Shown here piece after piece: positions 1 to 8,432 of a stretch of DNA of 64,000 bases (position 1 is the first letter of the stretch; each line of letters begins with the position of its first letter). This DNA comes from Paenibacillus sp. JNUCC-31 (GTDB lineage: Bacteria > Bacillota > Bacilli > Paenibacillales > Paenibacillaceae): positions 868,001 through 932,000 of the forward strand of contig NZ_CP062165.1 in NCBI RefSeq assembly GCF_014844075.1, written 5' to 3'. The notes beneath the pieces were generated by a model that was not told where the DNA came from, ran no database searches, and saw nothing but the letters and a program-made list of their open reading frames with translations. Position numbers and translations under genes: made by a program.

Positions 1-367
1 TCAGGATGAGATATTCATAAATAAAATGAAGTATCAACTCTTGATTACCATAGATATCCTCAATGTGCCCGACTTGGCATAGTGATACATTAGGATCTAA
101 ACCCAAATCTTCGTGATAATAAAATTCAGTGCTTGGGCTACTAATGCTGTGAATATGGAAAATCAACGAGGATTCATTGTCCCAAGTAAATGACTTATGA
201 TTAATATTCAGCGTTGTATACAGGAACTCTCCTTCATTTGTATACGTCTTATTGTTATAAAAATAGAGAGCTACGTCCGAATGAAAAGCTGCAACAATAG
301 TATCAGCTAGAAGCTGCTCTGGAGAATATTTATCTTTTTTCGTTAAAATAACTGCTGAAGTCCCCAT
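1..367 (-). CDS. Hypothetical protein, truncated by window edge
   Basis: An open frame starts at ATG 367 and runs off the left edge after about 122 codons. I do not recognise the family. The visible residues are a mixed alpha/beta soluble sequence with no signal peptide or membrane segment. It lies downstream of, and on the same strand as, a toxin and candidate immunity gene, so an immunity-type role is possible but only by position. The frame stays open upstream of the ATG to a TAG at 446-448, so the annotated ATG may be internal to a broken longer gene. Confidence 0.5.
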   Translation of the reverse strand, partial: MGTSAVILTKKDKYSPEQLLADTIVAAFHSDVALYFYNNKTYTNEGEFLYTTLNINHKSFTWDNESSLIFHIHSISSPSTEFYYHEDLGLDPNVSLCQVGHIEDIYGNQELILHFIYEYLIL

Positions 368-445
368 TTTATTTAGCTTTCTCCCTACTTCCAAAGTGTA
401 GCCTATCGAGTGAGACCACGTCCCATGCAAATTTGAATCTAAAGT

Positions 446-601
446 CTATTCCCCACTTGAAATTTTATCTTGCAACCACTTTATAGCTTCTCCACCCACC
501 AGAATATTTGGCTGTTCTGGCGTGCCGATATTGATGCTTTTTAATTGAATGATGGACTCATTCCATACTGGGTAGCCCCATGAGTTTCTGTAAAGAGATT
601 A
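446..601 (-). pseudogene. C-terminal fragment of an unknown gene, no start codon
   Basis: Between a TAA at 599-601 and a TAG at 446-448 the minus strand is open for 50 codons, in the same frame as the partial gene at 1-367. It has no ATG and no ribosome binding site. The sequence is protein-like (it contains NIGTPEQPNILVGGEAIKWL). It reads like the end of a small immunity-type protein whose front has been lost, or like one gene with 1-367 interrupted by a nonsense codon. Confidence 0.35.
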
Positions 602-621
602 CGCAACAATCGTTACATACC

Positions 622-1014
622 TTATACAATCGCGTTAAAAGGTGCATGACCTGTTTCAGCATTCCTTAATAAGGTTGGTTTTCTAAAACGTAAACTAGTT
701 TCCAATTTGAATATAGCGGTATCTCCTTCAATTTCCACAAAAGATACATTAATCCATATGGGGGCTTTTGGAAAAAGCCCTCCTAAAACCCCAACAACAT
801 CTTCTAACAATAGTTTTTTACCACCAATATTCTCTTTAGATAACACAAGACGTTTCATCATTTCATCACCACCATCTAACATTTTCCCACGTTCCTCGAC
901 AGGCTCTATGACAAATTTAACCATATCGCTCGAAATGTTTCTAGCCTGTTTTATCTCATCAACTGCTTTAGATAAATTTGTTGAAAAAATCTCTTCATTC
1001 ATTTGAGTAATCAA
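622..1014 (-). CDS. Candidate immunity protein for the upstream WXG100 toxin
   Basis: This encodes a soluble acidic protein of about 130 residues with no signal peptide. I do not recognise the family. The chosen start is TTG 1014, because GGGAGG lies 7 bases upstream. The frame also extends to GTG 1029, which overlaps the ribosome binding site. It immediately follows the toxin gene: in the restored toxin frame the toxin stop codon is at 1029-1031, about 15 bases before this start. This toxin-then-small-gene order is the usual one for polymorphic toxin and immunity pairs. The immunity role is inferred from position and size only. Confidence 0.6.
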   Translation of the reverse strand: MITQMNEEIFSTNLSKAVDEIKQARNISSDMVKFVIEPVEERGKMLDGGDEMMKRLVLSKENIGGKKLLLEDVVGVLGGLFPKAPIWINVSFVEIEGDTAIFKLETSLRFRKPTLLRNAETGHAPFNAIV

Positions 1015-1028
1015 AATATTTCCTCCCA

Positions 1029-1163
1029 CTATTTCAATTTAGTTGACTGCACTTTCTTTAATTTCCCTAAATCAACATAACCGTTGCTCGTTACTTCTAA
1101 TTGATATCTCTCTAACCAAGCGTTTTCTGTCTTTATTCCAGCACTATTAAATATTTGCTCATA
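1029..1163 (-). pseudogene. Displaced C-terminal end of the WXG100 toxin
   Basis: If one A is removed from the A7 run, the toxin frame continues in this stretch for about 43 codons. The continuation includes YEQIFNSAGIKTENAWLERY and ends at TAG 1029-1031. The stop is about 15 bases before the start of the candidate immunity gene, which is the spacing expected of an intact toxin and immunity pair. The stretch has protein-like composition and no start of its own. Confidence 0.6.
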
Positions 1164-2238
1164 TTTTTTTGGCTTGCTCAGTTGTTGGAGTATAGTGTCC
1201 TGATTCATTTGTTATTCTTCTAACATTTCCATTTGCGTCGACTTTTAGTTTTCCAGCAGCTTGAACATCAGCTCCATTAGCTAAATGAGAATGTCCTCGT
1301 CCAACCTTTAAGTTACCATTTACATCTATGACGAAGTCAACCTCTTTAATTCCATCTCGAATCTTAACTTGACCATTCTCCAAAACATATTCAAAACTCT
1401 TTCCTTGCTGAATCTCATTTGGATATCTGTTTTCAATTATTTGGGCAGGTCTAACATCTCCCGTCCCCTTAATACTACTAGTTTTCCTCACTTCAGCCGC
1501 TTCCAAATTCTTTTTAATCTTCGCCACAGCTGGATGAGAAGAAGGCAAACGAAACGGCCCTTTGCCACCCGGCATACTCCCGCGAACCATCTGAAATGCC
1601 ATAAATAGCTGGCTGAACTTTAGAGAAGTCAACATGATCTGAGCATACTTATCGGATACAGGCTCACCTGTGAAGGGATGAATTCCATTTTCAAAGGCTT
1701 TGATCTGCATCGCATAAATATCTTCCCCTGGCGCTTCAGAATCCGTAGCTTGCATCCGATTGATATCCAAATGCCCCTGATCCTTCTTATATGCCTGGAG
1801 CGCAGCCTGATCCGTAACACCATTCTCGTTCACAGGCATCCACATCAGCTTCCCATACACATTGACTTGTGCCATCCGGTAGCCTTTATCCTCCAGACCC
1901 TCATCATTTCCCAAGGTCTTCATCATTGCTCCCGCACCCACAGCGCCAACAGCACTTCCAAGACTCACCTTTTCAGCATCGACATTCTCAAATCGCGTAG
2001 CGATCTCCTTGAGTTCCTTGGAGATGCCCACCATACTCTCCAGTGCTTTATCCAATATAGTACGCGACTGTTCAAACTCATAGTAGAATCGCTCCTGCGT
2101 CGCCCCCATCCACATCATCTGAACGAACATGATCTGTCTCGTCAGTTCACTGCGAATATGCTCCAACTGTTGTCTGGCCTGATCCACCTGATTGGATACA
2201 TGATGTAGTTGCTCAGGATTCACCTTAATCGTACTCAT
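1159..2238 (-). CDS. WXG100-type polymorphic toxin, frame-broken near the C-terminus
   Basis: This is a 359-residue protein with the layout of a polymorphic toxin exported by a type VII (Esx/Yuk-like) system. Residues 1-90 form a WXG100-like helical hairpin with the W-M-G turn at 43-45. Residues 92-107 are Gly/Ala-rich. HPFTGEP at 187-193 is the signature of the pre-toxin TG linker. The C-terminal domain from about residue 255 carries GRGHSHL (313-319) and SGHY (346-349), which recur in bacterial toxin C-termini. The reading frame stops at 1159, right after a run of seven A (plus-strand T7 at 1164-1170). Removing one A restores about 43 further codons to 1029. There is no signal peptide, as expected for this class. 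The specific toxic activity is not recognised. Confidence 0.75.
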   Translation of the reverse strand: MSTIKVNPEQLHHVSNQVDQARQQLEHIRSELTRQIMFVQMMWMGATQERFYYEFEQSRTILDKALESMVGISKELKEIATRFENVDAEKVSLGSAVGAVGAGAMMKTLGNDEGLEDKGYRMAQVNVYGKLMWMPVNENGVTDQAALQAYKKDQGHLDINRMQATDSEAPGEDIYAMQIKAFENGIHPFTGEPVSDKYAQIMLTSLKFSQLFMAFQMVRGSMPGGKGPFRLPSSHPAVAKIKKNLEAAEVRKTSSIKGTGDVRPAQIIENRYPNEIQQGKSFEYVLENGQVKIRDGIKEVDFVIDVNGNLKVGRGHSHLANGADVQAAGKLKVDANGNVRRITNESGHYTPTTEQAKKI

Positions 2239-2846
2239 CCGTTTTCACCGCTCATCTGATATATGATTAACCTATGTTAGCAGAAGTACTAGTACAATAC
2301 ATCCGCCTAACCTCCTGATTTCACTGCATGAACCTACGCTCAGAATGATCTATATCCGTCCTTCAGCCCCATACGATCTCTATGCAGGTGTATACATGTT
2401 CTTGAGGGTTGTCATTCAATTTGACGACTACAGGATACTGTAGCATTTTGCTGCGATGAGAAGTCAACTTTAACAATTAGTAGTATTAATGAATAAACTT
2501 GACTTTAACTAGAGATCGGAGTTACTATATGTTTATATAAATGGAATATATTTCATTTATATATTTATTTTGGAGTCTTATATTTTCAAGATTGGTAACA
2601 GGGTCTACCATTGCTAAGATAACTATGCGAAAAATTGAGTTTCACATTTTGTCTGCAACACATAATCATTGGCAGGCATTCATTTTACATATACATTCCT
2701 ACTTCATAGAGTTTTCTAGCCTGTAGATTTCCACCATTTTCATAAGAGAGGAGGGCAAGAGGCTTTAAGCTGCAAGCAGGTCTATTTGTCGTAACCGCAT
2801 GTTTTGTAAAAAAATACCCATAACAAGAAAGGTGGAATTTATTGCT
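2239..2846. other. Divergent intergenic region
   Basis: This stretch of about 600 bases separates the minus-strand toxin from the plus-strand secreted-protein gene. No convincing gene was seen: the 61-codon frame at 2541-2726 has no ribosome binding site. It holds a short palindrome (ctacag-gata-ctgtag, about 2428-2443) and a possible sigma-A promoter at 2499-2528. Confidence 0.5.
2499..2528 (+). promoter_or_regulatory. Possible sigma-A promoter for the secreted protein gene
   Basis: TTGACT (2499-2504) and TACTAT (2523-2528) are separated by 18 bases. The site is about 320 bases upstream of the start codon, so a long leader is implied. Confidence 0.35.
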
Positions 2847-3413
2847 ATGAGAAAATTATTTAGTTTAGCTCTTATTCTTGTTTTAGTGCTTTCATTTAAT
2901 GTTGCTGCTTATGCAGACGGTGACGTGAGTCAAGCCAAACCGTTGACAAAGGAAGAAATTATTAATTCCAAAGAATTCCGTGAAGCTGTGAAAGCGGCTA
3001 AGGCTGAATTTGAATCGCAGAAGGCTGATAATGCGGGTGGTCCAGTCCTATTTGCCCCTGCTCCGAAAGTATCTCACATTAATGTATACGGTGTCGTATC
3101 TCCAAATGGCGGTCAAGAAATTTACGGCTTTAATAACAACCCGCTCTCCACGACCAATGATCATGGTGGGGCTTGGATTCAGTGTATTACTTTCCAGATC
3201 GGTTATGACAGCAGTCACTACGGCAAACTCGCCGGCAATACAATGACAAACAACTGGTCTGAAGCTATTGATCTGGACGGTGATCGTGTCGTTGATGCTT
3301 TTGCCCATTCTTGGGTTTATGAATCCCCTAATACAACAGGCGGACAATTTGTAGGTACGGTCTATTCCATTAACATTCCAACACAGTGGACCGCTTGGAT
3401 TAATGTTCGTTAA
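2847..3413 (+). CDS. Secreted protein, possibly YolA/DUF4879-like
   Basis: This is a secreted protein of 188 residues. It has a clear signal peptide (MRKLF then a hydrophobic core) with likely cleavage after AYA at about residue 24. A charged helical segment (about 30-55) precedes a globular C-terminal domain rich in Gly, Asn and aromatic residues, including a DHGG motif. The pattern resembles the YolA/DUF4879 family of small secreted Bacillus proteins, but this is from memory of the motif and is tentative. The start at 2847 was chosen because AAAGGTGG lies about 11 bases upstream. The frame opens earlier at 2799 without a ribosome binding site. It is a single gene followed by a terminator. 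Confidence 0.65.
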   Translation: MRKLFSLALILVLVLSFNVAAYADGDVSQAKPLTKEEIINSKEFREAVKAAKAEFESQKADNAGGPVLFAPAPKVSHINVYGVVSPNGGQEIYGFNNNPLSTTNDHGGAWIQCITFQIGYDSSHYGKLAGNTMTNNWSEAIDLDGDRVVDAFAHSWVYESPNTTGGQFVGTVYSINIPTQWTAWINVR

Positions 3414-3530
3414 CAGGAAAGATGTAATCTGAATATTGGAGGAATTGCTATCCTGGTTCTATCATGAGGAATACGGGGGGTAAGCCCAAAAGCTCATCAG
3501 CTTCGGACACGGATTAGATTCTTGATCAGG

Positions 3531-3562
3531 CGCAGGGATTTATCTCCCTGCGTCTTATTCTC
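3531..3562 (+). terminator. Rho-independent terminator after the secreted protein gene
   Basis: Stem cgcaggga/tccctgcg (3531-3538 with 3545-3552) with a 6-base loop, followed by tcttattctc. Confidence 0.65.
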
Positions 3563-3616
3563 ATTGTGACCTTAAAAGGGCCGACTTTGTATAAAAACCC
3601 ACCGTTGCACAACAGG

Positions 3617-4369
3617 CTACTTTCCCTCTGCTTGTATGAATACATACGTACTCTCGTCGGATCGTTCTTCTGAAAAGGCAAAGTTTAACCGATCAAAGTT
3701 TCTTACGTCCTTCACCTCTGCAATCTTATGCTCTGCCATATAACGTACCATTTCACCTCTGGCCATTTTAGCCCAGGTTGCCTTTTCAACAAGCTTCCCA
3801 TTGACCATTTGTCCGAATACACAAGTAATGAACCGGGTTTCCTCACTAAGAAAAGGTAAAATATTTTTGCTATACTCTTTTGAAGCCAGATTTAGGATGT
3901 GGTTGCTTTCTGATTGAAGCTGCTCTGCGAGTTTGCTACCCCAGAATTGATAGAGCGATTTGAAGCCCGGACCTTGCAGCTTGCCCTGCATCTCCAACCG
4001 ATAAGGGGTAACCCCATCCAAAGGCCGCAACATGCCATATAAACCGGATAATATACGTAAATGCTGTTGAAGATACTCTAATTCCTCATTTTGAAAAACA
4101 CCCGGTGCCATATATTGATACTGAATGCCCTCGTAGGAATATATGGCTGGTGTCAGATTTGCTTTAATATTCATATTCTGAATCCGCTCCACGTTCTGTT
4201 CGGCGATTGCATCGTTACACTTCCACATCGCTTTGAGTTCGTCATAGGATAACTCTTGAAGCAGACTCAATAGCTGTTCTGACTCGTTTATAAATTGCGG
4301 CATCTGCGCGATAGCCATAAGGTCTGTATCAATCTTCATCTTTTTAGCTGGTGATATAATAATTCTCAT
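3617..4369 (-). CDS. yaaA: Peroxide stress protein YaaA (UPF0246)
   Basis: This encodes a 250-residue cytoplasmic protein, the usual length for the YaaA/UPF0246 (DUF328) family. The N-terminus MRIIISPAKKM is the family signature. Conserved stretches through the protein, and a C-terminal segment ending in RLNFAFSEERS, agree with it. In E. coli YaaA lowers free intracellular iron and limits damage during hydrogen peroxide stress. The role here is by homology. It stands alone, with no obvious operon partner. Confidence 0.9.
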   Translation of the reverse strand: MRIIISPAKKMKIDTDLMAIAQMPQFINESEQLLSLLQELSYDELKAMWKCNDAIAEQNVERIQNMNIKANLTPAIYSYEGIQYQYMAPGVFQNEELEYLQQHLRILSGLYGMLRPLDGVTPYRLEMQGKLQGPGFKSLYQFWGSKLAEQLQSESNHILNLASKEYSKNILPFLSEETRFITCVFGQMVNGKLVEKATWAKMARGEMVRYMAEHKIAEVKDVRNFDRLNFAFSEERSDESTYVFIQAEGK

Positions 4370-4487
4370 CGTACTGATCCATCCTTAATCTACCGTTGTT
4401 TTTGTCGTTATCCATTGTACAGGATTGGACAGGTGAATCCAATGCCAAGGCTTAACTAAATCCCTCATGGTACCTTTGAAAAGACTC

Positions 4488-4530
4488 AAAATGAACAAGT
4501 CAGCCCACGATTGGACCGGCTTGTTCATTC
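4488..4530 (-). terminator. Terminator downstream of the SPFH operon
   Basis: The arms aatgaacaag (4490-4499) and cttgttcatt (4520-4529) are perfectly complementary, with partial pairing in the loop. On the minus strand the hairpin is followed by a T-rich run, so it ends the transcript of the SPFH gene pair. Confidence 0.7.
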
Positions 4531-4583
4531 GAATTCAACACATTCAATTGGTGAGAAAGCAAGGCGTGCATTTCAAACCGCTA

Positions 4584-5462
4584 TTAGGGAGATACGCTAC
4601 CCGCGCCACTATTTTGCTCTGTTTTTGTAGTTGGCAATTGAATCATTGGCGTATTTGATCCACTTACATATGGAAGGGCTCCATCCCATTTCTTGATGGT
4701 TTCATATTCAACGAGTTGACTCGATAAGGATTGTTGAAGCTCTTTGTTGGCTTTAGCTTGACCCTCTGCTTCGATCAATAGTTTGTCTGCATTACCTTGT
4801 GCTTCCACGCGCTTGCGCTCTGCTTCTTTCTTGGCGATCTCAAGTTCAGTCGTTTTACGTTCCAGTTCTTGAGATGCTTCGACACGTTTATCGATTGCTT
4901 CCTGAGTCTTGGCATCAGGTTGAGGAACACCTACAGTAACGTTCGATACAATAAATCCTAACTCTTTAACGTCATCAGAAAAACGTTGTTGCACATCCAC
5001 TCCGGCTTCGGATGACTTTTCACCATAAACATCAATGACTGTAAACTTGGAGATACCCTTACGAGCTGCGTCACGGAAACGTGTTTTGAGATATGTATCC
5101 TCAATTTCTTGAATGCTAATTGGCCCAAATGTATTAAATATAGAAGATACTTTACTTGGTTCTACTTGGTAGTTGTAAGCAAAATCGATGGTGATATTTT
5201 TCCCGTCAGAAGTAGCAATCTGAATGTCTCTGTATTCCACCGTTTGAATTCGGATCGGATATTTCGTCACTTTATCAAACGCTCCAACGAGTTTCCACCC
5301 TTGACTCAGTGTACTATCTTTTACGCCTCCATTGGGTGAATACACGACCCCAACATATCCATTAGGAATTCGTGTTAAAAAGAAGGTCACCAGCAATACT
5401 CCCACAATAATAACTAATGCCACCGCAATTGCCCCTACCCTAAACGTCTTTGAATTTTTCAT
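4584..5462 (-). CDS. SPFH/prohibitin-family membrane protein
   Basis: This is a protein of 292 residues with one N-terminal membrane segment (about residues 9-31). An SPFH/band 7 domain follows (about 35-200). A Glu/Lys/Arg-rich coiled coil (about 205-265) and a Ser/Gly-rich tail complete it. The layout is that of prohibitin/stomatin-like proteins that form membrane-anchored oligomers in functional membrane microdomains. The start ATG 5462 lies 7 bases after GAGGAG. An ATG at 5468 is too close to that site. Its start lies inside the end of the small membrane protein gene upstream, which suggests translational coupling. Its specific client is unknown. Confidence 0.85.
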   Translation of the reverse strand: MKNSKTFRVGAIAVALVIIVGVLLVTFFLTRIPNGYVGVVYSPNGGVKDSTLSQGWKLVGAFDKVTKYPIRIQTVEYRDIQIATSDGKNITIDFAYNYQVEPSKVSSIFNTFGPISIQEIEDTYLKTRFRDAARKGISKFTVIDVYGEKSSEAGVDVQQRFSDDVKELGFIVSNVTVGVPQPDAKTQEAIDKRVEASQELERKTTELEIAKKEAERKRVEAQGNADKLLIEAEGQAKANKELQQSLSSQLVEYETIKKWDGALPYVSGSNTPMIQLPTTKTEQNSGAGSVSP

Positions 5463-5598
5463 CACCATTCTCCTCTTGTTTGAATTTATTGTATTTCTTC
5501 AAAATTCTACTACCTATTTTATTGAATAGCGGGATCATTAATGCCCATAGAATAAATGCTAGGATAAAGATTAAAATGATTCCCCCAATAAATGGCAT
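5440..5598 (-). CDS. Small single-pass membrane protein paired with the SPFH protein
   Basis: This is a 52-residue protein with one long hydrophobic segment (residues 4-23) and a basic, then acidic, cytoplasmic tail. The start ATG 5598 follows GGGGAGG by 6 bases. The last 23 bases overlap the start of the SPFH gene. SPFH proteins are often co-encoded with an NfeD-type partner. This protein is far too short to be NfeD, but its position suggests a similar accessory or anchor role. No family is recognised. Confidence 0.65.
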   Translation of the reverse strand: MPFIGGIILIFILAFILWALMIPLFNKIGSRILKKYNKFKQEENGDEKFKDV

Positions 5599-6071
5599 AT
5601 TCGTCCTCCCCTCTATGGATGTAACCGAGTACAACCTCATCTGCACGGTAGGATCCACATAGTTATTTAACTTTATATACGCTTAATCGCATCCCATGCT
5701 AAACCCTCGTGGCCAAATTCTACTTTGCAAAATGCTGTGGTTCCATCTACATCTGTTAAATGTTACTTCTCCGTTCATCCAAATTTATAACCAACTAATT
5801 ATATCCTCCTTTATATATACTTTGTAAATTCGTATTCGGTTTCAAGGATATTCAACGCTTGAAGTACTATTAGGTTAAGTAGTGAAGAAAATGGTGAGTG
5901 AGTAACGTCCAGTACCCGGTTATTCCTAATCCGAAAGTGATCATCATTTCATCTGGATATTATGAATCAGGAGTGAGTTGTCGCCCTTGCTCTTCTCTGT
6001 AGGTGTATGCAAATGATATAATATGGCACTCTTTATCCGTATGTATTTTTATAAAAAGCTTATTCCTATTG
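5599..6071. other. Intergenic region with a small decayed gene
   Basis: Apart from the short remnant at 5673-5794, the stretch of about 470 bases between the SPFH operon and the DUF4279 gene shows no open frame with a ribosome binding site. No structured element was recognised in 5810-6071. Confidence 0.4.
5673..5794 (-). pseudogene. Remnant of a small frameshifted gene
   Basis: A GGAGG site at about 5805-5809 precedes a TTG at 5794, but that frame stops after 12 codons. In another frame the same stretch continues to a TAA at 5673-5675 and reads DVDGTTAFCKVEFGHEG followed by a short helix. The combination suggests a gene of about 40 codons broken by one indel. The family is unknown. Confidence 0.35.
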
Positions 6072-6473
6072 CTATAGAATATACAAATCAAAATCAAACT
6101 CTGCTTTCAAGTCATAGGCTATACTGATTGCCTTTTGCTCGATAGAAATCGCAGGGCTTTCATTATTCATGACCCTGATCGAGAAGCTAAACAGAAAATT
6201 CAAATTATGCTTCATTCTCAAGGTTTTCAACTTTTCAATATGTGGCTCCAAAAGATTCAGTAAGTAGTTCAATTGCTGATTGACATCAAAAGATTCCTGA
6301 TAGTCCGTTTCCAAGAACCAACAGGTTTCTTTTCTGTACAAATCTCTATCATCAATCTTTTCTCCTTTTATATAGGTTCCTGATGGTTCGATTCCAATCT
6401 GTTCTGTGATTAACTTCGGTTCGAAATGATCTCCGGTAATGATAAATTCAGCCATCATATTCGTTTTCTCCAT
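6072..6473 (-). CDS. DUF4279 domain protein, candidate orphan immunity protein
   Basis: This is a 133-residue soluble protein. The pattern fits DUF4279: AEFIITGDHFEP near the N-terminus, then ITEQIGIEPSGTYIKG, a WFLETDY segment and a C-terminal LKAEFDFDLYI strand. DUF4279 proteins are common beside polymorphic toxin loci in Bacillota and are often regarded as immunity proteins. That role is inferred. The start ATG 6473 lies 7 bases after AGGAGG. No intact toxin gene adjoins it. Confidence 0.75.
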   Translation of the reverse strand: MEKTNMMAEFIITGDHFEPKLITEQIGIEPSGTYIKGEKIDDRDLYRKETCWFLETDYQESFDVNQQLNYLLNLLEPHIEKLKTLRMKHNLNFLFSFSIRVMNNESPAISIEQKAISIAYDLKAEFDFDLYIL

Positions 6474-6638
6474 ATACGATCCTCCTAACTTGTTCATATT
6501 GATTTATCAGAAACCACTGGAAGTATATCCCTTGTGACATCCAGCGGACTACAGTTGCCTCTTGACCCCTTCTGACTTGGTGATGACCTTTCCGTTTTGA
6601 ATATTCACCCAGTTAGCATTCTGTGTACAGTAATAATC

Positions 6639-7307
6639 CTAAGTTAGAGTAGTTTTAACAAGATGGTCAGCTTGTCTAGTGGTTTCAGGCAACCGATACT
6701 TAGGTGAAAGTTCCAGTATCCAATTACATGAAGTTTCTAAAGAGATACGGTGACCAATTGACACGAAAATAGGCTTAACATTGTTTTGAGTTCTCAGTAC
6801 CTTGCCAATTACTTCACTGTTATCGATTAAAGGTGAATAACTACCGCGTTGGGATTCGGGTTCTACAAATGTTCCTATCAATCTTGTTTTCCCACATCCG
6901 ATCGTTGGTGTATCTAAAAGTACTCCTAAGTGGCAAGCCAAGCCAAACCTTCTTGGATGAGCGATGCCCTGTCCATCACAAACAATTAGATCTGGCTTAA
7001 TTTTTATTCGCTTAAACGCCTTAACAATTGGAGGTAACTCTCTGAATGAGAATAATCCAGGGACATATGGAAATCTAACTTTATCTTCAATTACTACTGA
7101 TTCTACTGGTTTTAGCGAATTAACATCCAAAATAACTACTGCAGCAATTAAACTATCACTTCGTTTACTATATGCTACATCAACTCCAGCAACATAATTC
7201 ACCTCTGTAAATTCATCTTGTTTAATGACTTTTTCAGCTAAACTATATTGAAGGACAATGGCCTCTTTCTCGCTTATTTCCCATGGATGATTTAATATTT
7301 GCTCCAT
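6639..7307 (-). CDS. nfi: Endonuclease V (deoxyinosine 3' endonuclease)
   Basis: This is a 222-residue DNA repair nuclease that cuts near deoxyinosine produced by adenine deamination. Family motifs are intact: AGVDVAY with the first metal-binding Asp, YVPGLFSFRE with the catalytic Glu, and DGQGIAHPRRFGLACHLG with the second Asp and the conserved His. Length matches the bacterial family. The start ATG 7307 follows AAAGGTG. An in-frame GTG three codons earlier overlaps the ribosome binding site. It is transcribed alone, between two immunity-type genes. Confidence 0.93.
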   Translation of the reverse strand: MEQILNHPWEISEKEAIVLQYSLAEKVIKQDEFTEVNYVAGVDVAYSKRSDSLIAAVVILDVNSLKPVESVVIEDKVRFPYVPGLFSFRELPPIVKAFKRIKIKPDLIVCDGQGIAHPRRFGLACHLGVLLDTPTIGCGKTRLIGTFVEPESQRGSYSPLIDNSEVIGKVLRTQNNVKPIFVSIGHRISLETSCNWILELSPKYRLPETTRQADHLVKTTLT

Positions 7308-7470
7308 TATAATCACCTTTCAATTTGTTATCCTGTTATTGATTTATTGTTCAAGTAATCATTTATTCCCTTAGATGAGTAACCACAAGTAAATAGTATG
7401 TAGTGAAGTGGGCCAGAATGAATTTACTCACAGTTCCTATTTTCCATTTTTGAAAGTAACTTTAAAACCA

Positions 7471-7809
7471 TCAAGAAACTGATGTTGATCTAATTTCACC
7501 ATTCTTGAACCAAGAAATAGACTTTCCAGCAATTGCTCCATTACGCATACGTTTAAATCCTTCTATTTTACCATCTGCGTAATACGTGACATAAGCACCA
7601 TCAGGAACTCCATCCACATAGTAACAATAGTGAGCCAAATTCCCATTTCTATATTTTTCGTAAACTAATCCTGTAACTGGATTTCCTCCATCTTCGATAG
7701 ACTTATCAAAAATTTGATCCCCGTAATCTCCATCAAAACAAACATCTCCTGTAAATTCTAAACCGTTTAAAAGAACTTCTTCCTTCGATAGTATATTTAT
7801 TTCCTCCAT
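7471..7809 (-). CDS. YwqK-like MORN-repeat antitoxin/immunity protein
   Basis: This is a 112-residue soluble protein. Its middle and end consist of repeated strands of the MORN/YwqK type: a Tyr-x-x-Gly-x-x pattern in GLVYEKYRNGNLAHYCYY, YVTYYADGKIEGF and ISWFKNGEIRS. YwqK-family proteins are antitoxins paired with YwqJ-type deaminase toxins in Bacillus. Here the stretch upstream on the same strand (7960-8432) is a broken toxin-like sequence, so this may be the surviving partner of a dead toxin. The start follows GGGGAG by 9 bases. Confidence 0.65.
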   Translation of the reverse strand: MEEINILSKEEVLLNGLEFTGDVCFDGDYGDQIFDKSIEDGGNPVTGLVYEKYRNGNLAHYCYYVDGVPDGAYVTYYADGKIEGFKRMRNGAIAGKSISWFKNGEIRSTSVS

Positions 7810-7959
7810 TATTGTGCACTCCCCTCTACTGAATAAAATTACTATAAGTCAGAAAGAACATAATTACAGTGCAGACATGTTTTGGTCTTGTCGTACTTCT
7901 ATTGGATGATCGATCGGGTTACCTCTTTACTCAAGTTTAATTATAATATTACCCGTCCA

Positions 7960-8432
7960 CTAAGTTTTTTCATCCCTGGCCTTAATTCCATCTTTATCTT
8001 TAGGTTTAGGTGCATTCTTCGCCTTAGTCAGTTTAACATTTGAAGACATAGAGGAATCTTTAGAAGCTGTTCCTTTCCACGGCATACTGGTCTCTTTCGA
8101 ATCCACTTGAGAAGTGTGCGTCTATCTCTTCGAACTTCCAGTGGCCACTGTATTTTCTATGATTTCCACTTGTATCAGAGAACATATGACTGTCAATCTT
8201 CACAATTATCGGTACGGTACATCGTCTACTAACTTCATCCGCTGTACTTGCCAAGGAACACTGGATATTGCGCCTGCGCTCATATTGCCCAAGACCTGGT
8301 TGATTCGCTCTCCCAATTCCACTAGAGATGAAGGCATTATTGCTGAATTGTCTTGAGCTTGCCATCCTTCATAGCACTGCCCGTGGCTCTATCTGACCCA
8401 TCTGCATGGCCGATCTTTTTACCGCTACCCAC
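7960..8432 (-). pseudogene. Decayed polymorphic toxin C-terminal region
   Basis: The minus strand carries protein-like stretches in at least two frames. One is a segment with GKKIGHADGSDRATG starting at a GTG near 8432. A middle segment in another frame reads SLVELGERINQVLGNMS. The last segment reads SSNVKLTKAKNAPKPKDKDG and stops at 7960-7962. No single frame spans it. Gly/His-rich motifs followed by a Lys-rich tail are typical of secreted toxin C-termini. It lies directly upstream of the YwqK-like gene. The family is not identified. Confidence 0.45.

Noticed and set aside
1159..1170. Programmed ribosomal frameshift at the A7 run
   Set aside because: The change needed is in the +1 direction, while A-AAA-AAA slippage favours -1, and no stimulating structure is evident; an indel or sequence error is simpler.
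2541..2726. 61-codon plus-strand frame
   Set aside because: No ribosome binding site and aromatic-rich translation typical of AT-rich non-coding DNA.
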